A DNA stretch of 64,000 bases from Cryptomeria japonica (taxonomy: Eukaryota; Streptophyta; Pinopsida; Cupressales; Cupressaceae), in the NCBI RefSeq assembly GCF_030272615.1, contig NC_081411.1:160934971-160998970 (forward strand), written 5' to 3'. The stretch's first letter is position 1. Each line of letters begins with the position of its first letter. This document shows positions 1 through 11,125 of this stretch, piece by piece. The translations under genes were made by a program, and so were the position numbers. The notes under the pieces were generated by a model. The model was not told the DNA's origin, ran no database searches, and saw only the letters and a list, made by a program, of their open reading frames with translations.

Positions 1-403
1 GCTTAGGAAGGAGATCTTTGAAAGAAGTGTTCATAACCTCTTGTTGCACTAACATGCCCCCATTGGAAGGACAAACTTTAGGAGAAAATAAATCAATGTC
101 CATCAATACCTTTTCACTTAGAGAGGCATCATGTAGGGAAGGTGAAGTAACATTAAGAAAGGTGTTTATGATATCATTCTCTTCCTCTAGGATAGCTAAA
201 TAGGAAGGGCACATTTTAGGAGAATTGTCAAGATCATTCTTAAAGTCTTCATCCTTAGAACATGGGAGAGTCTCAAAGGGATTGGTAGCAACTCTTTTAG
301 GCACTAAAATGTTGTTATAGATGGGGGGAGGTTCTTTAGGAGAAGGAAAAATTGAAACAAGGGAAGCTAACCCATTATCACATCTATGAAATGAATGCAT
401 CAT
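1..403 (-). CDS. Partial ORF of a Gypsy-like element, open at the window edge
   Basis: Reading the minus strand from an ATG at 403 gives 134 codons without a stop, running off the left edge. It lies about 315 bases downstream of the primer-binding region of the LTR at 737-2378 and on the same strand, so it is probably the first ORF of that element. The product is acidic and rich in Ser, Pro and Asn, with repeated short phrases of the type SPK(V/M)CPS. I see no zinc knuckle, protease or capsid-like motif in the visible part. Being open while neighbouring element genes are full of stops suggests a younger insertion. It could be an N-terminal gag extension or an accessory ORF. The function is unknown. 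Confidence 0.5.
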   Translation of the reverse strand, partial: MMHSFHRCDNGLASLVSIFPSPKEPPPIYNNILVPKRVATNPFETLPCSKDEDFKNDLDNSPKMCPSYLAILEEENDIINTFLNVTSPSLHDASLSEKVLMDIDLFSPKVCPSNGGMLVQQEVMNTSFKDLLPK

Positions 404-717
404 GACAACAATTTTCCTTTTTCAAATGATAACACATGCAAAATAGAAGGAAATATTTAATTTCAACCAATGCAAGCACTTAGAATGTAGATTTAGAAAA
501 TGAAATTTATGATTCAAATGAGTTCCTAAATCAGATTTGAAATTATTGATCCCAATTAGGCTATCCACAAGTTCAACTTTGAATTGAAAAAAATTAGGGG
601 TTTAGCAAAAATTTCCTCTAAATTTTTTTTTTTGAATCTTGCAAGAAATTAAAACTTGTAAATAGCATCAACACTCAAATTTGAAAACATAAATCAGAAT
701 TAGAGAAGATTGGAATT

Positions 718-736
718 CACGTCGGGTTCACCAAAA
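718..736 (-). other. Primer-binding site of the left Gypsy-like element
   Basis: On the minus strand this reads TTTTGGTGAACCCGACGTG and directly follows the LTR end, where the tRNA primer of reverse transcription binds. The tRNA species was not identified. Confidence 0.5.
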
Positions 737-2378
737 TGTGTGGGGGAAAAAGTGATACTAAGCAAACATGCCCTAATCTCACTTTCAATCACACATTTGT
801 GGAATACGAAAGAGCCTAGAGGTATCACACAATTGGCTACTTCTTTTTGTGGAAGAGAGAGCCACAGGCTACCTATTAGGATTTCTATTCCTTTGTTGCA
901 ATTGAAAGATAAAATGATGCAAGTTCAATCCCTAACCCCAAAGTGCAAGTATGAACTAATAACAAGATTGCAGAATTGAATTTAAACAATGAAAAGCTGT
1001 AAACACAAGGAAAAAACAAGAATGCAAATGCATACCCAGAGTTAAAATCTAAGTGAAAATGTTCGAGATGGGGGCGCGGGTGCCACTGTCCTGATCCTGC
1101 CCCTGAAACTGCTCCGGAAACTGCTATTTTGCAACCTGAAAAGCTATCGAAAAGTGCTAAAAACTTGCTATCTGACAGAGGGACCAGGGCGCCCAGCGCC
1201 CTGTCCTGGCAGGACCAGGGCACCCCACGCCCCTGTCCTAGTCTTCTATTCTAAAATTTGGTGTGTGGTTCAGTCTCCGTCTGCTTCTTCCAGATCTGTA
1301 ACTTGCGGCATCATCCGAATCCCGAAATCTGCACTTATATCTGAAAAGGTGTTTTGGGCGGCTATATAGGGTTTTGCCTTAGTCAAACCCCCGCTTTGGT
1401 GATTTCCACCTCCATGAATAGCCAAGTTGTATTGTAAAAGTAATGTGTGTGCAGACCTTGTGTGTGTGCAAGATCCTAAAATGCAAGTAAGCAAACTAGA
1501 GAAACCTAGAAAGTAAACCCTAATTGCTTGTAAATGATAATGTAAATGCTCCAAATCAAGATGCAAAGTGATCTAAAGCATGAATAAATGATATATTGAA
1601 GCTTATGCAAAGACATGAAAACAACATGAAATCATACGCAACCCCAAGGGAGGGGTATAAGCCAATCTTCAGTCGGTGATCCCTTATTGCTCTTCAATGC
1701 CTTCAAAGCCCTAAATGGATGAATGAAATTGATGAATGCTTGACGGATGGATGTTGAATGTTGTTGAAGTCTTCAAAGATCTGCTCTTTCGCTATATAGA
1801 AGGTCCTTGAAAACCCAAAATCGGATCCTTTCAAATGAAGAAAGAGAGCTCTTATATATGAAACCCTAGGTCTTAATTTCAACTTTTGGCCAACCTAGAG
1901 ATTGAATCTCCCACCAATTTCTTGGGGTTAAGCTTTATTTTATGATTGGGTCGCACTCCTAAAATTTCAGGAAAAATGTCTGGGACCATGTGCACTCCGG
2001 GTGCCATGGTCCCAACAACTTTTCACCAAATTTTCAGGGCCATCGGATATGATGATTTTAGAGAGAATCCCAAAGTTACAAGTGATTTCGAGATGTTTTG
2101 ACCCTCGAAATCAAGCCCCCAAGTTCGAAATAGGACCCAATTAGGGTTTTTGATTAGATGATGTATAGGAGGAATAAAATGAAAAGGGCACGCTTTAATG
2201 AAAGGGCCCAACTTTATGATATGGAAGATGATGAAATAGAACCTTAGATCTAATTAATTTGATTAATTAAGTGCTAAAGGGGAAATGCAATGCAAAAAAC
2301 AAAATGCGCCAAGGCAGGTGCTAAACTAGGTGTGAAATTGTACCACCCTAGCAAGTGCGTACAATTTACGACACTACA
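737..2378 (-). repeat. 5' LTR of a minus-strand Gypsy-like retrotransposon
   Basis: Read on the minus strand, this block starts TGTAGTGTCG and ends CCCCACACA, so it has TG...CA ends and is 1,642 bases long. A primer-binding-like sequence follows directly (minus TTTTGGTGAACCCGACGTG, plus 718-736); I cannot name its tRNA. A TATA-like box (minus TATATAAG) lies at 1851-1858. The next five bases, TAACA at 2379-2383, are also where homology to the second duplicate copy begins (TAACA at 45323-45327), so TAACA is probably the target site. The rest of the element and its other LTR lie left of the window. Confidence 0.65.
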
Positions 2379-2694
2379 TAACATAATCATTATTCCAGGC
2401 ATAAACAAAAGCCATAGAAAGTTTGGGATCATGGTCAGTCATCCCCTCCACATAGGAATCCAGATTGCTCTAAATCTCGTTACTCTAGAGCTCTCCATTG
2501 TTTTTGAATTCAAAGCATTCATTAGGTTCAACCTAGTTCAAATCACCTCCCATCTCCAAAAACCCAAAAGCCAGAATGAGAAAGTGATAGGTTTGATAGT
2601 AACAATGGTGGGTACCAACAAAATTAAAGTCTCACACCGCCTTATCCAACAAGGAAAGGAGAAGGCAAGAATGGAAACTACCAGAAAGGTGGGA

Positions 2695-2955
2695 TTACTC
2701 ATCATTAATGGGTAAGTAATTCAATATGATGGCACGACCCACAGTTGGGACTTCAAGCATTTGGGACCACAATTTCAAATTATTCAACATTGTGTCAAAC
2801 CCTACCAGCTTGTCTGCCACTCCATTTCCATCATGCCGCACTTGGCAAAATATAACCTCACCGAGAGTAGGAAGGAGGGTGCAACACTTGTCTATGAGAG
2901 AAGCAGTCTGCTAGTTCAACTTGGCCACCTTATTAAGCATCATAATAGTGTTGCA
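2695..2955 (-). pseudogene. LINE-B RNase H C-terminal fragment, copy 1
   Basis: The minus strand encodes the C-terminal part of a plant LINE RNase H domain, with the hallmark pattern V-R-H-E-G-N-x-V-A-D-K-L. The frame ends at a TAA at 2695-2697. The upstream part of the gene is missing: copy 2 shows that the 3' end of another LINE (LINE-A) abuts here, and in copy 1 that junction was then removed by a deletion. Downstream on the same strand (2694 to 2384) the start of the extra LINE-B ORF follows, until it is cut by the Gypsy LTR. Confidence 0.65.
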
Positions 2956-3551
2956 TCATGCTTCAGTGGTGTTCTTCATTCTTTTTTCTTCCTATCTTGG
3001 AACATTCTTGTTTGGAGGCTTCTTAGTCCTTCACTTGAGCTTTCATCTTTTCTTGGAGAGGAGTTTTGTTCCCACAGGATTTTCTCCTTTTTCTCCACTT
3101 TATAGAGATTTTATTGTACTTGGGTACCTCATCAGGGCTAGTTGTTGGGAACCATTGTTGTTTTCATGCATTTTTTTACATGCTCTTTTAGTCTTTACTT
3201 GTGTTTAGCTACTCCCTAAGTTCATCTTAAGGGAGGGTGTTAGAGTTATTTTTATTAGCTAATAATTATTAGTTTAATTATTAGTCTATTATACTCTGTG
3301 CTTAAGCTAAACTTAGGAATCTTATAATTCTTTAGGGTTTCGAGTATCCCCTTATAAGGATTCTCTCTTTGTATTTTCATTAACAACTATAAATATTGAA
3401 TTGCATTCTTGTTGCACAATCAATATGACTCCTCTTTTTTGGATCTCTAAATTCTAGCCTCCATAGCTTTTTTGCTTCTCTCCTTCTATGAGAGGTTTGC
3501 ATGCAGGTGATCTTTGAGAGTTGTAGAGTTGATTTTTCCTCAACTCCAATA
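2956..3551 (+). mobile_element. Truncated short LTR element: internal 3' part plus 3' LTR
   Basis: This is the right-hand remnant of the element that is complete in copy 2 (46160-48361). It keeps the last part of the internal region, a polypurine tract (AAGGGAGGG, ending at 3237) and the 3' LTR at 3238-3551, which starts TGTTAGAG and ends CAACTCCAATA. TAAAC at 3552-3556 matches the target-site duplication of the copy 2 element. The 5' LTR, primer site and half of the interior are gone. No protein is recognisable. Confidence 0.85.
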
Positions 3552-3556
3552 TAAAC

Positions 3557-5550
3557 AATTCTAGAAAAGTCATTAACTAAAAATTTAATCGAAAGGGGTT
3601 CGCAGACCCCACAATTGTTCTCAAAATGGCAAGTCATAACCATAAAAGCATTAACAGAAACATAACTAAGAACAACTACTCTTTCTTGAGTAGGTTCCAA
3701 TTTTTCTTTAACCTTACCAGATTTTGAATCCATGTATCATCCTGGTCCGTGTCCTCCTCCTCATTTAGCTCATACTCATCCCTCTTATCCTTCTTCTTTT
3801 TATTCCTCTAAATTCTACCATGACCAGAGATCATCCCCATAACAACATTGTTCATGATCCCATCAGTAATTTGGCAAAGTGAATTGACAGCATCACTTTA
3901 TTCATTAATCTTCATGTCATGTTCCTCATGTTTCTGCTCCAAAGTAGACAATCTTTCTTTCATTTCAATTAACTGCCCCTTCATCTTATAACTTTCATCA
4001 TGATTGGTAGACATGGGAGAGCACTTAACCATTTCATCTTCTTCTAAGTTGTAAGGGTCCATTGGGCTTCTAAGAAGGGAATCGCGTTTAGTTTCCATTT
4101 TACTACTCTCATCCTCCCTTTCCTCTTCATCCTCATGTTCACTTTCAAAAATACTACTATCATTTCTCAATTCTGCTTCTTACTCCATATCCTTATTGGG
4201 GTTATCATTCTTCTCTTCATCCTCCACCTGGAAATCATCATCTTTAGGGTTATCCTTAAAATCCTCTTCCTCATCAAGTTCATAGATTTCACGGAGGGGG
4301 GAATTAACCTGTTTAAACTCATTTTTCTCATAATTAATTCTCCCTTTAGCCCGAAGACGGACCGACCTTCTTTCCCCCAAGCCATGGTCATACTTTTCTC
4401 GATTCTCATCTTTTTCCTCTTCTTTCTCTGAGTTATGTAGCTCTAAGTCAATGGTGATACTCGGCCCAACCAAGTCATTGTTGGTCTTCTTTTCTTTCCT
4501 CGGGGTGTTTTTGGGGGTTTCATGCTTTCGTTTATCAAGGTTAGTATCCAATTCTAAGGAGTCCTTTTCAAGGATGACAACCAAACCAATAGAAATTGTT
4601 ATCATAGAATCAACAGGGCTGAGAGAGTTGTGGGTTTTCAGAATTAAGGGTGAAAGTTTAATGGTTTTAGCATAAAATTTCTTAGAGCTACCAACACTAC
4701 CGGATGTTGGGGCAAGACCGCTAACAGTTGGGTAATGATCAACAACAAATTTGTACATCAAGTAAATGAGACCTTGATGGAGTGGGTGATTCGCCCCATT
4801 TTGAATACAAGTTTTAAGGGAGGAAAAGAGAAAAAGGGGCATATTAATTTTTTGCATATTCTTAACATGGTTGAGGATAGGGAAGTGGTACCCATGCACA
4901 ATTGGGTACCACCCCTCAAGAGTAAAATACCTCATAACATAATAACTAACCTACAAATAGGGTTGAGGTAAAGCAAAACTATCATACCCATTTTGGAGAC
5001 GCACTGGTTACTCGCCCTTCCTGAAGAATCTCCTCATAAAATTCTTGTAATCCCCCGCACTCTTCCTTTCCACCAGCTCTCCATCGTTCTGAATACCTAT
5101 AACCTCTGTAATGTATTCAGGAGTAACAGTGAAGGAGATTCTACTAACATTGACCTTCCCATTCTACCAAGAGTTGTAGGCCCTAACAAAGAGCTCCTTG
5201 TTGTAGCCTTTAATCGCTAAGAAGAAAGGGGTAAAACTCACTTCATGAAAAATATCCCACAACTCCTTATTATCTCTAATTCCTTCACAATTTTTAGGTT
5301 TAGTGCATTTGAGAGGGCCCCCCATTTCTGAATTGGTATGAGCAGTGGGAAGAGAGATTTTGTGAAAGCGATCAGACAAAAGATTACCAAATTTCTTTCT
5401 CTTGCTACATTTGGAAGATAAGTTTTTAAAATTATCAAACCAGAATTTAATCTTTCGGAGGTCCTTGCATGTGCGACACCCATTGAAATCATTACTCATA
5501 AAGGTAGCATAAAAATCTAATTTTCTCCTTCTCTTTATCATGAAAGCCAA
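3557..5550 (-). pseudogene. LINE-A third ORF (downstream of RNase H), copy 1
   Basis: About 660 codons on the minus strand, read mostly in one frame but broken by at least six stops and a frameshift near 3735. The N-terminal part is basic and Cys/Lys-rich. Then comes a module F-T-V-T-P-E-Y-I-x-E-V-I-G (about 5145-5105), then R-Y-F-T-L-E-G with HGYHF (about 4930-4870), an acidic linker (D/E/K runs, 4450-4180) and a predicted coiled coil (3990-3900). It lies 435 bases after the LINE RNase H stop on the same strand. The module resembles N-terminal regions of ORFs in Athila-like and other plant transposons (recollection, not a search). The last ~50 codons, visible in copy 2, are deleted here. The function is unknown. 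Confidence 0.6.
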
Positions 5551-5984
5551 AACTTTCCTGAATGAAGAGAAATCAGAAAACCAGAGCCATCGTACTCACT
5601 TTGGGAAAGTTCTTGTCCACATCATAGACTACGTAGGTCATCCAACTGGAAAGAAAACCCATGGGGTCATAACGCTAAGTCATCTTCAGCCTACATAAGC
5701 TTGTGTAGGGGTCCACCATGTAAAAACTATATTAAAAAATGTCCATCAAGATACAAAATTTGAAAAAGCCAATACTCTAGCCATGAATAGCCTCATGTTG
5801 CTCTTTTTTCTAACTTTGAATTTTCCTATGAAGGAAAAGGCCCCCCACCTTGGTGAGCCCAATGAGCCTTTTAAAAAACATGAGGAGGGCACACATAAAA
5901 CAATTTGGAGAAATTCAAACTAGCGTCTCTATTCCATTTCCCACCTTCTTTTTTAGGTTCTTCTTTCCTCCGTGAGAATTTCTT

Positions 5985-7835
5985 TCAGCTCTCTAGAGTT
6001 GTTCTCAAATTTGAAAACCTACCAACCAACATGTTGAGACTTTCATTTGCTATAAGGTCATTTGACCTATTACCTTCTCTGTAGACATGTATTTTAATTT
6101 CATCAAATAGCTCTATCAGACATTTACATCTACCAATAATCTCTTTGATTTCCCATGGAGGAGAGGTGACATTATTGAGACAGTTGACTAAGAGTTTAGA
6201 ATCTCCTTCCAAAATGACATTTCTTCTAGTGATGTCAGAAAGACATTGTAGACCTATCCAAGCTGCCCAAGCTTTTGCCTTGTTGTTAGTGGTAGTACTT
6301 AAACCCAATCCATACCCCACAACTAAGAAACCTTTGTGATCACTGATCAATCCTCCTGCCTTCGATATTCTCAAATTACCTTTAGAGAAATCATCAAAGT
6401 TGCATTTAATCCATCCAACATCCGGGGGTAGCCACCACCACGAGGTTCTCAAGATCATTTTTTGCCAATTTATATTCAAAAAACTATGTTGAACTCCCCA
6501 AATCTGTTTTAGTCTTAGATCGAATAGAGAGGGGAGGGTTTTGGTGAAGCCAATAACATTCACATTCACATTTTCTTTAATTCGCTGCATGATTATATTG
6601 AAAATAATTTTGCTACTTCTCTTCTCTTCTCTGAATATCCTATTGTTGTGTTCTTTCTAGAAGTTCCAAGCAAGAAAAGGGGGGATTTTCTGCCATATGT
6701 TCTTATCAATCTGTTGGGAGTAGGGGGAAAATTTCCATACCTCATTGAATTCTTTGAAAGATTTAAGTTGCACCCAATAAGTGTTAAGCTTCCTCTAGAT
6801 TTCATCCCATATTTCATAAGCAAAGTTACAATGTAGGAAGATGTGATCAATACTTTTAGAGTCCATATAACAGAGTTCACACCTATGGACCAAAGAAAAC
6901 CCCCTTTTATTTAGGTTATCTATAGTAAGAATTCGACCATGAGCAATCACCCACCAGAAATAATTAATTTTAGGAATTAACCCCTTTATCCATATTTCTT
7001 TCCATAAATCTTCTCCATTATTGTTATCCTCCAAAAGGTGATAGACAAACTTAACAGTGAACTTGCAACTTCCTTCAACACTATACTTTTGAAGGATGGG
7101 TTCACATCCGGATCAGGGGAGATGAATCTGCTCAAATAAATCTAGGATGCAAGACCCTAGTTCCAAGTTAGGAAGTCTTTCACCTGTCCCCCCAGATGAC
7201 AATTTAGAAACTTCTTGATATTGTTTAGATGTGGGAGAGTATCCAGAGGTTGTCCCTGCACCCAATTGTCTTTCTAGAACTTAGTATTTCTTCCATTACC
7301 TATAATTACCATCCCATTTCTTCTGATGTCCTGTCTTGTTTTAGCCACGTTGTTCCAAATGGTTGAGCCCATGGGGAGCTCCTCGTGATAAATAAAATTT
7401 TCCCCATTGTTACTTGGGAAATATTTATCTTTCAAGATCTTTGTCCGGTCTTTTTGTTCCTCAAATAATTGCCAACCTATCTTAGTAATAAGTTCTTTGT
7501 TAAAGATTTTAATTTTTCTAATTCCCAATCCTCCACAATTCCATGGTATGTACACTTTGTCCCAAGAGACCAAGGAGAGTCTACTTTTTTCTTCCATACT
7601 AGACCATAGGAACTTTTTTTGTATCCTTTCAATTTTCTCCACCACCACACCATGTAACTTGAAAAGAGAAAGGAAATAAATAGGCACTTTTTGAAGGCAA
7701 GATTTAACAAGTTGAATTTTACCTATCAAACTGAGAAGTTTCCCTTTCCAACCAGCTAACTTGTTTTGAAATCTCTCCAGCAAGCCATTCTAGAAGTTCT
7801 GACTAGGGCACTTAGAGAATAGGGGTAAATGTTAC
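5985..7835 (-). pseudogene. LINE-A pol C-terminal part (post-RT, zf-RVT, RNase H), copy 1
   Basis: Minus-strand remnant of a plant L1-type LINE. From its 5' side: the conserved post-reverse-transcriptase segment with L-A-G-W-K-G-K-L-L-S (about 7760) and CGGLGIRKI (about 7520); a zf-RVT domain with CELCY and H-I-F-L-H-C (about 6890-6820); then an RNase H domain with GGLISDHKG, LEGDSKLLVNCL and YREGNRSNDLIANE (6450-6000), ending at a stop at 5985. The catalytic RT and endonuclease regions are absent, so the element is 5'-truncated, as is usual for LINEs. Several frameshifts and stops are present, and about 95 bases near 7070 are missing relative to copy 2. It is not functional. Confidence 0.85.
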
Positions 7836-7849
7836 AAAAGAGTGATGAA

Positions 7850-8215
7850 GACAGTTTATGATATGCTTTGATTTATGAACAAAGATCAACATTTGAATAG
7901 TGGATGTATTTCCTTACAGTCCAACTATAGATATTGGTGTATCTTTATCATATGTATTGTATTTTTTTGTGAAAAAGTTATCTTTAATATTTGCAGTTCC
8001 CCTTTTTATCTTTCCCGAAGGTTGTGTGCCTTAGCTTTGCAGGTCATCTTAGGAGCAGTGAGCTCCTTGGCCTCTAGCCTAAACATTTTAATTAGTTTGT
8101 CATATACTAAGATAGTTCTCACTATGGTTTTTCCTAGTTTGGGTTTTCCATGGAAAAACCTGTTGTTTTTATGTGGTTACCTCTGTGGTTTCAGTTAGTT
8201 ACTTTGATGCATATG
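7850..8215 (+). repeat. LTR remnant of a plus-strand Copia-type element, copy 1
   Basis: This block contains GGTTTTTCCTAGTTTGGG followed by TTTTCCATGG (about 8129-8155). The signature GGTTTTTCCC-n-TGGGTTTTCC recurs in the other Copia-type LTRs of the window. It lies just upstream of the coiled-coil/zinc-knuckle ORF on the same strand, as expected for a 5' LTR. Its outer end is lost and I find no clear primer site. Copy 2 has the same block at 52775-53140. Confidence 0.5.
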
Positions 8216-8273
8216 TTAGATGGAATGAATATAATAACCTAACACATGAGGAAGACTCAAGTTTTTGAAAACC

Positions 8274-9305
8274 ATGTTTGATTGAGATTTAGATGCTATG
8301 GAACAAAATGATTGGGACATTAATGTTGTGGTAGACATGGATGTAGAATTAAGACATGTTTAACAGATCTAGATGAAAGCATAAACAAGTACAAGAAATA
8401 AAAAGAAAATATCACCTATTTGAGAAAACTACATGATGAAGGAAGGAAGGCTATTGATGATCTTGAAACAAATATACATGACAAGTCTATAGAATGTATG
8501 GAACTTGAGGAAGAAATGGATTCCTAAGGGAAAAAATAAAAGAGGCAAAAAAATAAATTGACAAAGGTCTAAAGCTTAAATGTAGAAGTGAAGTGCTTGA
8601 TGTGATGCTCAATGCCCATAAAAAAATAAAAGATTAAGGTGGACTTGGAGTTGAAAATGGTGAAAGTTCTAAGAGGATCAATAAAAGAGACAAAGGAAAG
8701 GTAAAGATCAAGGATGAATTGAAAAACTCTAACAAAGATCAACAAGGTTTCATTCTAGTCCAAAACAAGAACATTGATAAAAGGACTACTACTCAAACTA
8801 GGTATTCATCAAACTTTATTGGTTTCACATAATAAATTTGGACATAGAGCTATTGAATGTAGAAATAAAATAAGATCTCAACCATTTAACAGGCAATGCT
8901 ACACTTGCAATAATTTTGGACATAAGAAAATGAATGTAGTTTAGGATGGTATGAAATATATATGTGAATACAAAATATAGTAAAAATGGTCATTCATTCA
9001 ATGAATATTGTTATGCTTGCAAAATAATTGGGTAGAAGGCTAAGTGTAGATCTAATATCAAAAGAAGCGTAAATAGTTTGTAACAAGGTCTAAATTGCTA
9101 TAACTACAATAAACTTGGACACATTGCTAGGTTTTGTGGAGGAAAGAATGATAAGAATACTAGTTTAGTAAAGAAGATTGATGCTAGCGAAGAAAAGGAC
9201 AATATATAGATGATATGGGTGAAGAAATTAGATGAGAAGGTGAAAGAAAAGAGTGAGAAACTGTCTACACCTTCTCTTGGTGAAAATTCCTCTTCTGGTA
9301 AATAA
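8274..9305 (+). pseudogene. LTR-element ORF1: coiled coil plus four CCHC knuckles, copy 1
   Basis: From an ATG at 8274 the reading frame, with many stops and shifts, encodes an acidic, Leu-heptad coiled-coil region (to about 8700) and then four CCHC zinc knuckles: a partial NKFGHRAIEC, CYTCNNFGHKKMN, CYACKIIG-KAKC (His lost here, intact in copy 2), and CYNYNKLGHIARFC. It ends with IWVKKLDEKV and SLGENSSSGK before TAA at 9303. The same order of parts and a similar tail (IWKKKSDD, then PSVENLAPVN) occur in ORF1 of the element at 17720-25140, so the two are homologous. The role is probably nucleic-acid binding, gag-like. There is no protease or reverse transcriptase after it. Confidence 0.65.
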
Positions 9306-9791
9306 ACGGTATGCACTACCTAAGGGGAGATTGAAATTAAGATCCTATGAATCCCCTTGTGGTTAGTATGTTGAATTATTTTTAACATGGAAGAGGTTGT
9401 GAAGCTGTTTCCAAAGGTTTCCAGATGGTTTTGCTGGTCTACAACATTGTTTGTGAAAAGTACTAAAATAGAGTATATGAGTTAGAACAGTAAAATACAA
9501 TAATGAATGCTTAACCCTAATTAGGTCAATTCAATGGATAAGTTGTTGTTTGAAATCATTTCAATCACTTGTTATCTTGTTATCTTGATAGTTCTTGCAT
9601 GGAAATGAGTTGATTATTCGATTAGTGCATTTGAAGTATTTTCCCTAACGAACCCTAGGTTCTCTATGATTTCTATAAAAAGGTGAAATCAAAACTCTGA
9701 TTGTTGTCAACCCTAAATTAAATCATGCCTTATGTTCCAGTTTGTATTTATATGTGGCAATAGTGAAAGAAAAAGAATTTATTATTTTTAG

Positions 9792-10110
9792 GGTTTGAAT
9801 TGACTGTGTTTACATTGAAGATGTGAGGGCATACATACATGTTGAGCTGAAAGAAGTTAGTCATCTAAAGTTTCATGATATTTGGGATAAGTTAACTAAA
9901 GTAGATTTGACTTCATTCAAAGAGAAATATAAAAACATTCCAAGAATGGGTTTGAATGTCTGGAAAGATTTTTCTAATTTTAGCTATGAAGAGGAGTAGA
10001 TCACATTCATTAGGATATAATGTCTTTAGACAAACCATAAAAGATAAGTAGGGATACCATTAGGGCAATGTTTGGAATGTGCTCCACTGGTAGAGAGAGA
10101 AGGGGACATG
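9792..10110 (+). pseudogene. LTR-element ORF2 N-terminal fragment, copy 1
   Basis: The frame starting GTTTGAATTGACTG encodes about 75 residues including VRAYIHVELKEVSHLKFHDIW. After a frameshift it continues with ISRDTIRAMFGMCSTG (around 10050-10090). This matches, in order, the ORF2 of the 17720-25140 element, which has SYIDCKIEHLRSLSIY and then ITKEDIQAVTGLCST. Homology stops at about 10110, so only the N-terminal fifth of ORF2 is left. The stretch between ORF1 and ORF2 (9306-9791) contains a purine tract (CTAAGGGGAGATTG) just after ORF1. The function is unknown. Confidence 0.55.
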
Positions 10111-11089
10111 CATGCATATCATGAGTATTCATTATCTTCAAGGAAAAATTTCATTCATCCATCATCCATCTTGAAGCATCATGGAGCAAAGTCACATCAA
10201 TCTTCATGCAAGCATGTGTTTGACATGTTATTGCATTTGACAATAGTGATCATATCTAAAGAGCACTGTATCATCAACCTTCGGTCAAGAATTGCACATA
10301 TAAGGTGTTTCATTTAGCATGAACAATGGAGGAATAGGTAGCTCCCATCGTCCTAGACCCAAAAAATCAGCTCGATGTTTCGATAGTGAATTATATGTTC
10401 TCTCTTAATCCAAAAAACATCTCACTTGTTTTCCTTGAAATATGTAGAATTAGGTTGCTCCCACTCTCCTAGTCCTAACAATTTATCCCATATTTTTAGC
10501 TAAAAGTTCTAATCTATTTTCCCTTATCAGATCTCTATCTATAGCTCTATGTAAAATCTGTAACATTTTGTCTTTGTTGTTTTGGTCTAATTTCTCATTG
10601 TTTTCGCTAGAATTTGCATAATTTCAATTTCAATTTCAACTTAAACAAGGAGAAACACCAATCTAATCTACATTCAATTCCTTGAGGGTTGGATCAATTA
10701 GATTCATCTTTCCTCCTTGATATTAGTGGCCTTATCAATCCTCTAGGTGGTAAAGCCCTAATTTCCACCACCTTACATTCTAGTGAAACTGATGCTTTTT
10801 ACATTTTTGCATATTTTTGAGTGGGAGTTTTTAGATCTAATTTTTCTTGATTGAGATTACGAAATTTGATTCATTTTTTGTTTCAGATATGATAACATTA
10901 ACTACTAGCTATATTTACCAAAATCACATGTCAGTTAATAGCTTATTTGATTTTATGTTGCATTTTTTCATACTACTTTCACATATTGAATTTTAAGGAT
11001 TTCAAAAATATTTCCTTTTTACAAGTCATTATTCAAAAATTTTACTCATATTTCATGCAGTTATATAATGATGTTAATAAAAGCATTGA
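10111..11089 (+). other. Stretch without recognisable genes, copy 1
   Basis: AT-rich DNA with no protein that I recognise in any frame. An open frame at 10072-10317 partly overlaps it, but its sequence shows no family pattern. Phrases such as GAGGGTTGGATCAATTAG and CTAGGTGGTAAAGCCC look like the untranslated leader of the Gypsy-type fragment that follows, which is a guess. Confidence 0.4.
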
Positions 11090-11125
11090 TGAAATATGTG
11101 GATCTCATAAGGGCTTGAGAAGACA

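Noticed and set aside
2290-2715. 141-codon plus-strand frame (and its twin at 45375-45659)
   Set aside because: Antisense to the LINE-B coding sequence and, in copy 1, runs across the Gypsy LTR boundary.
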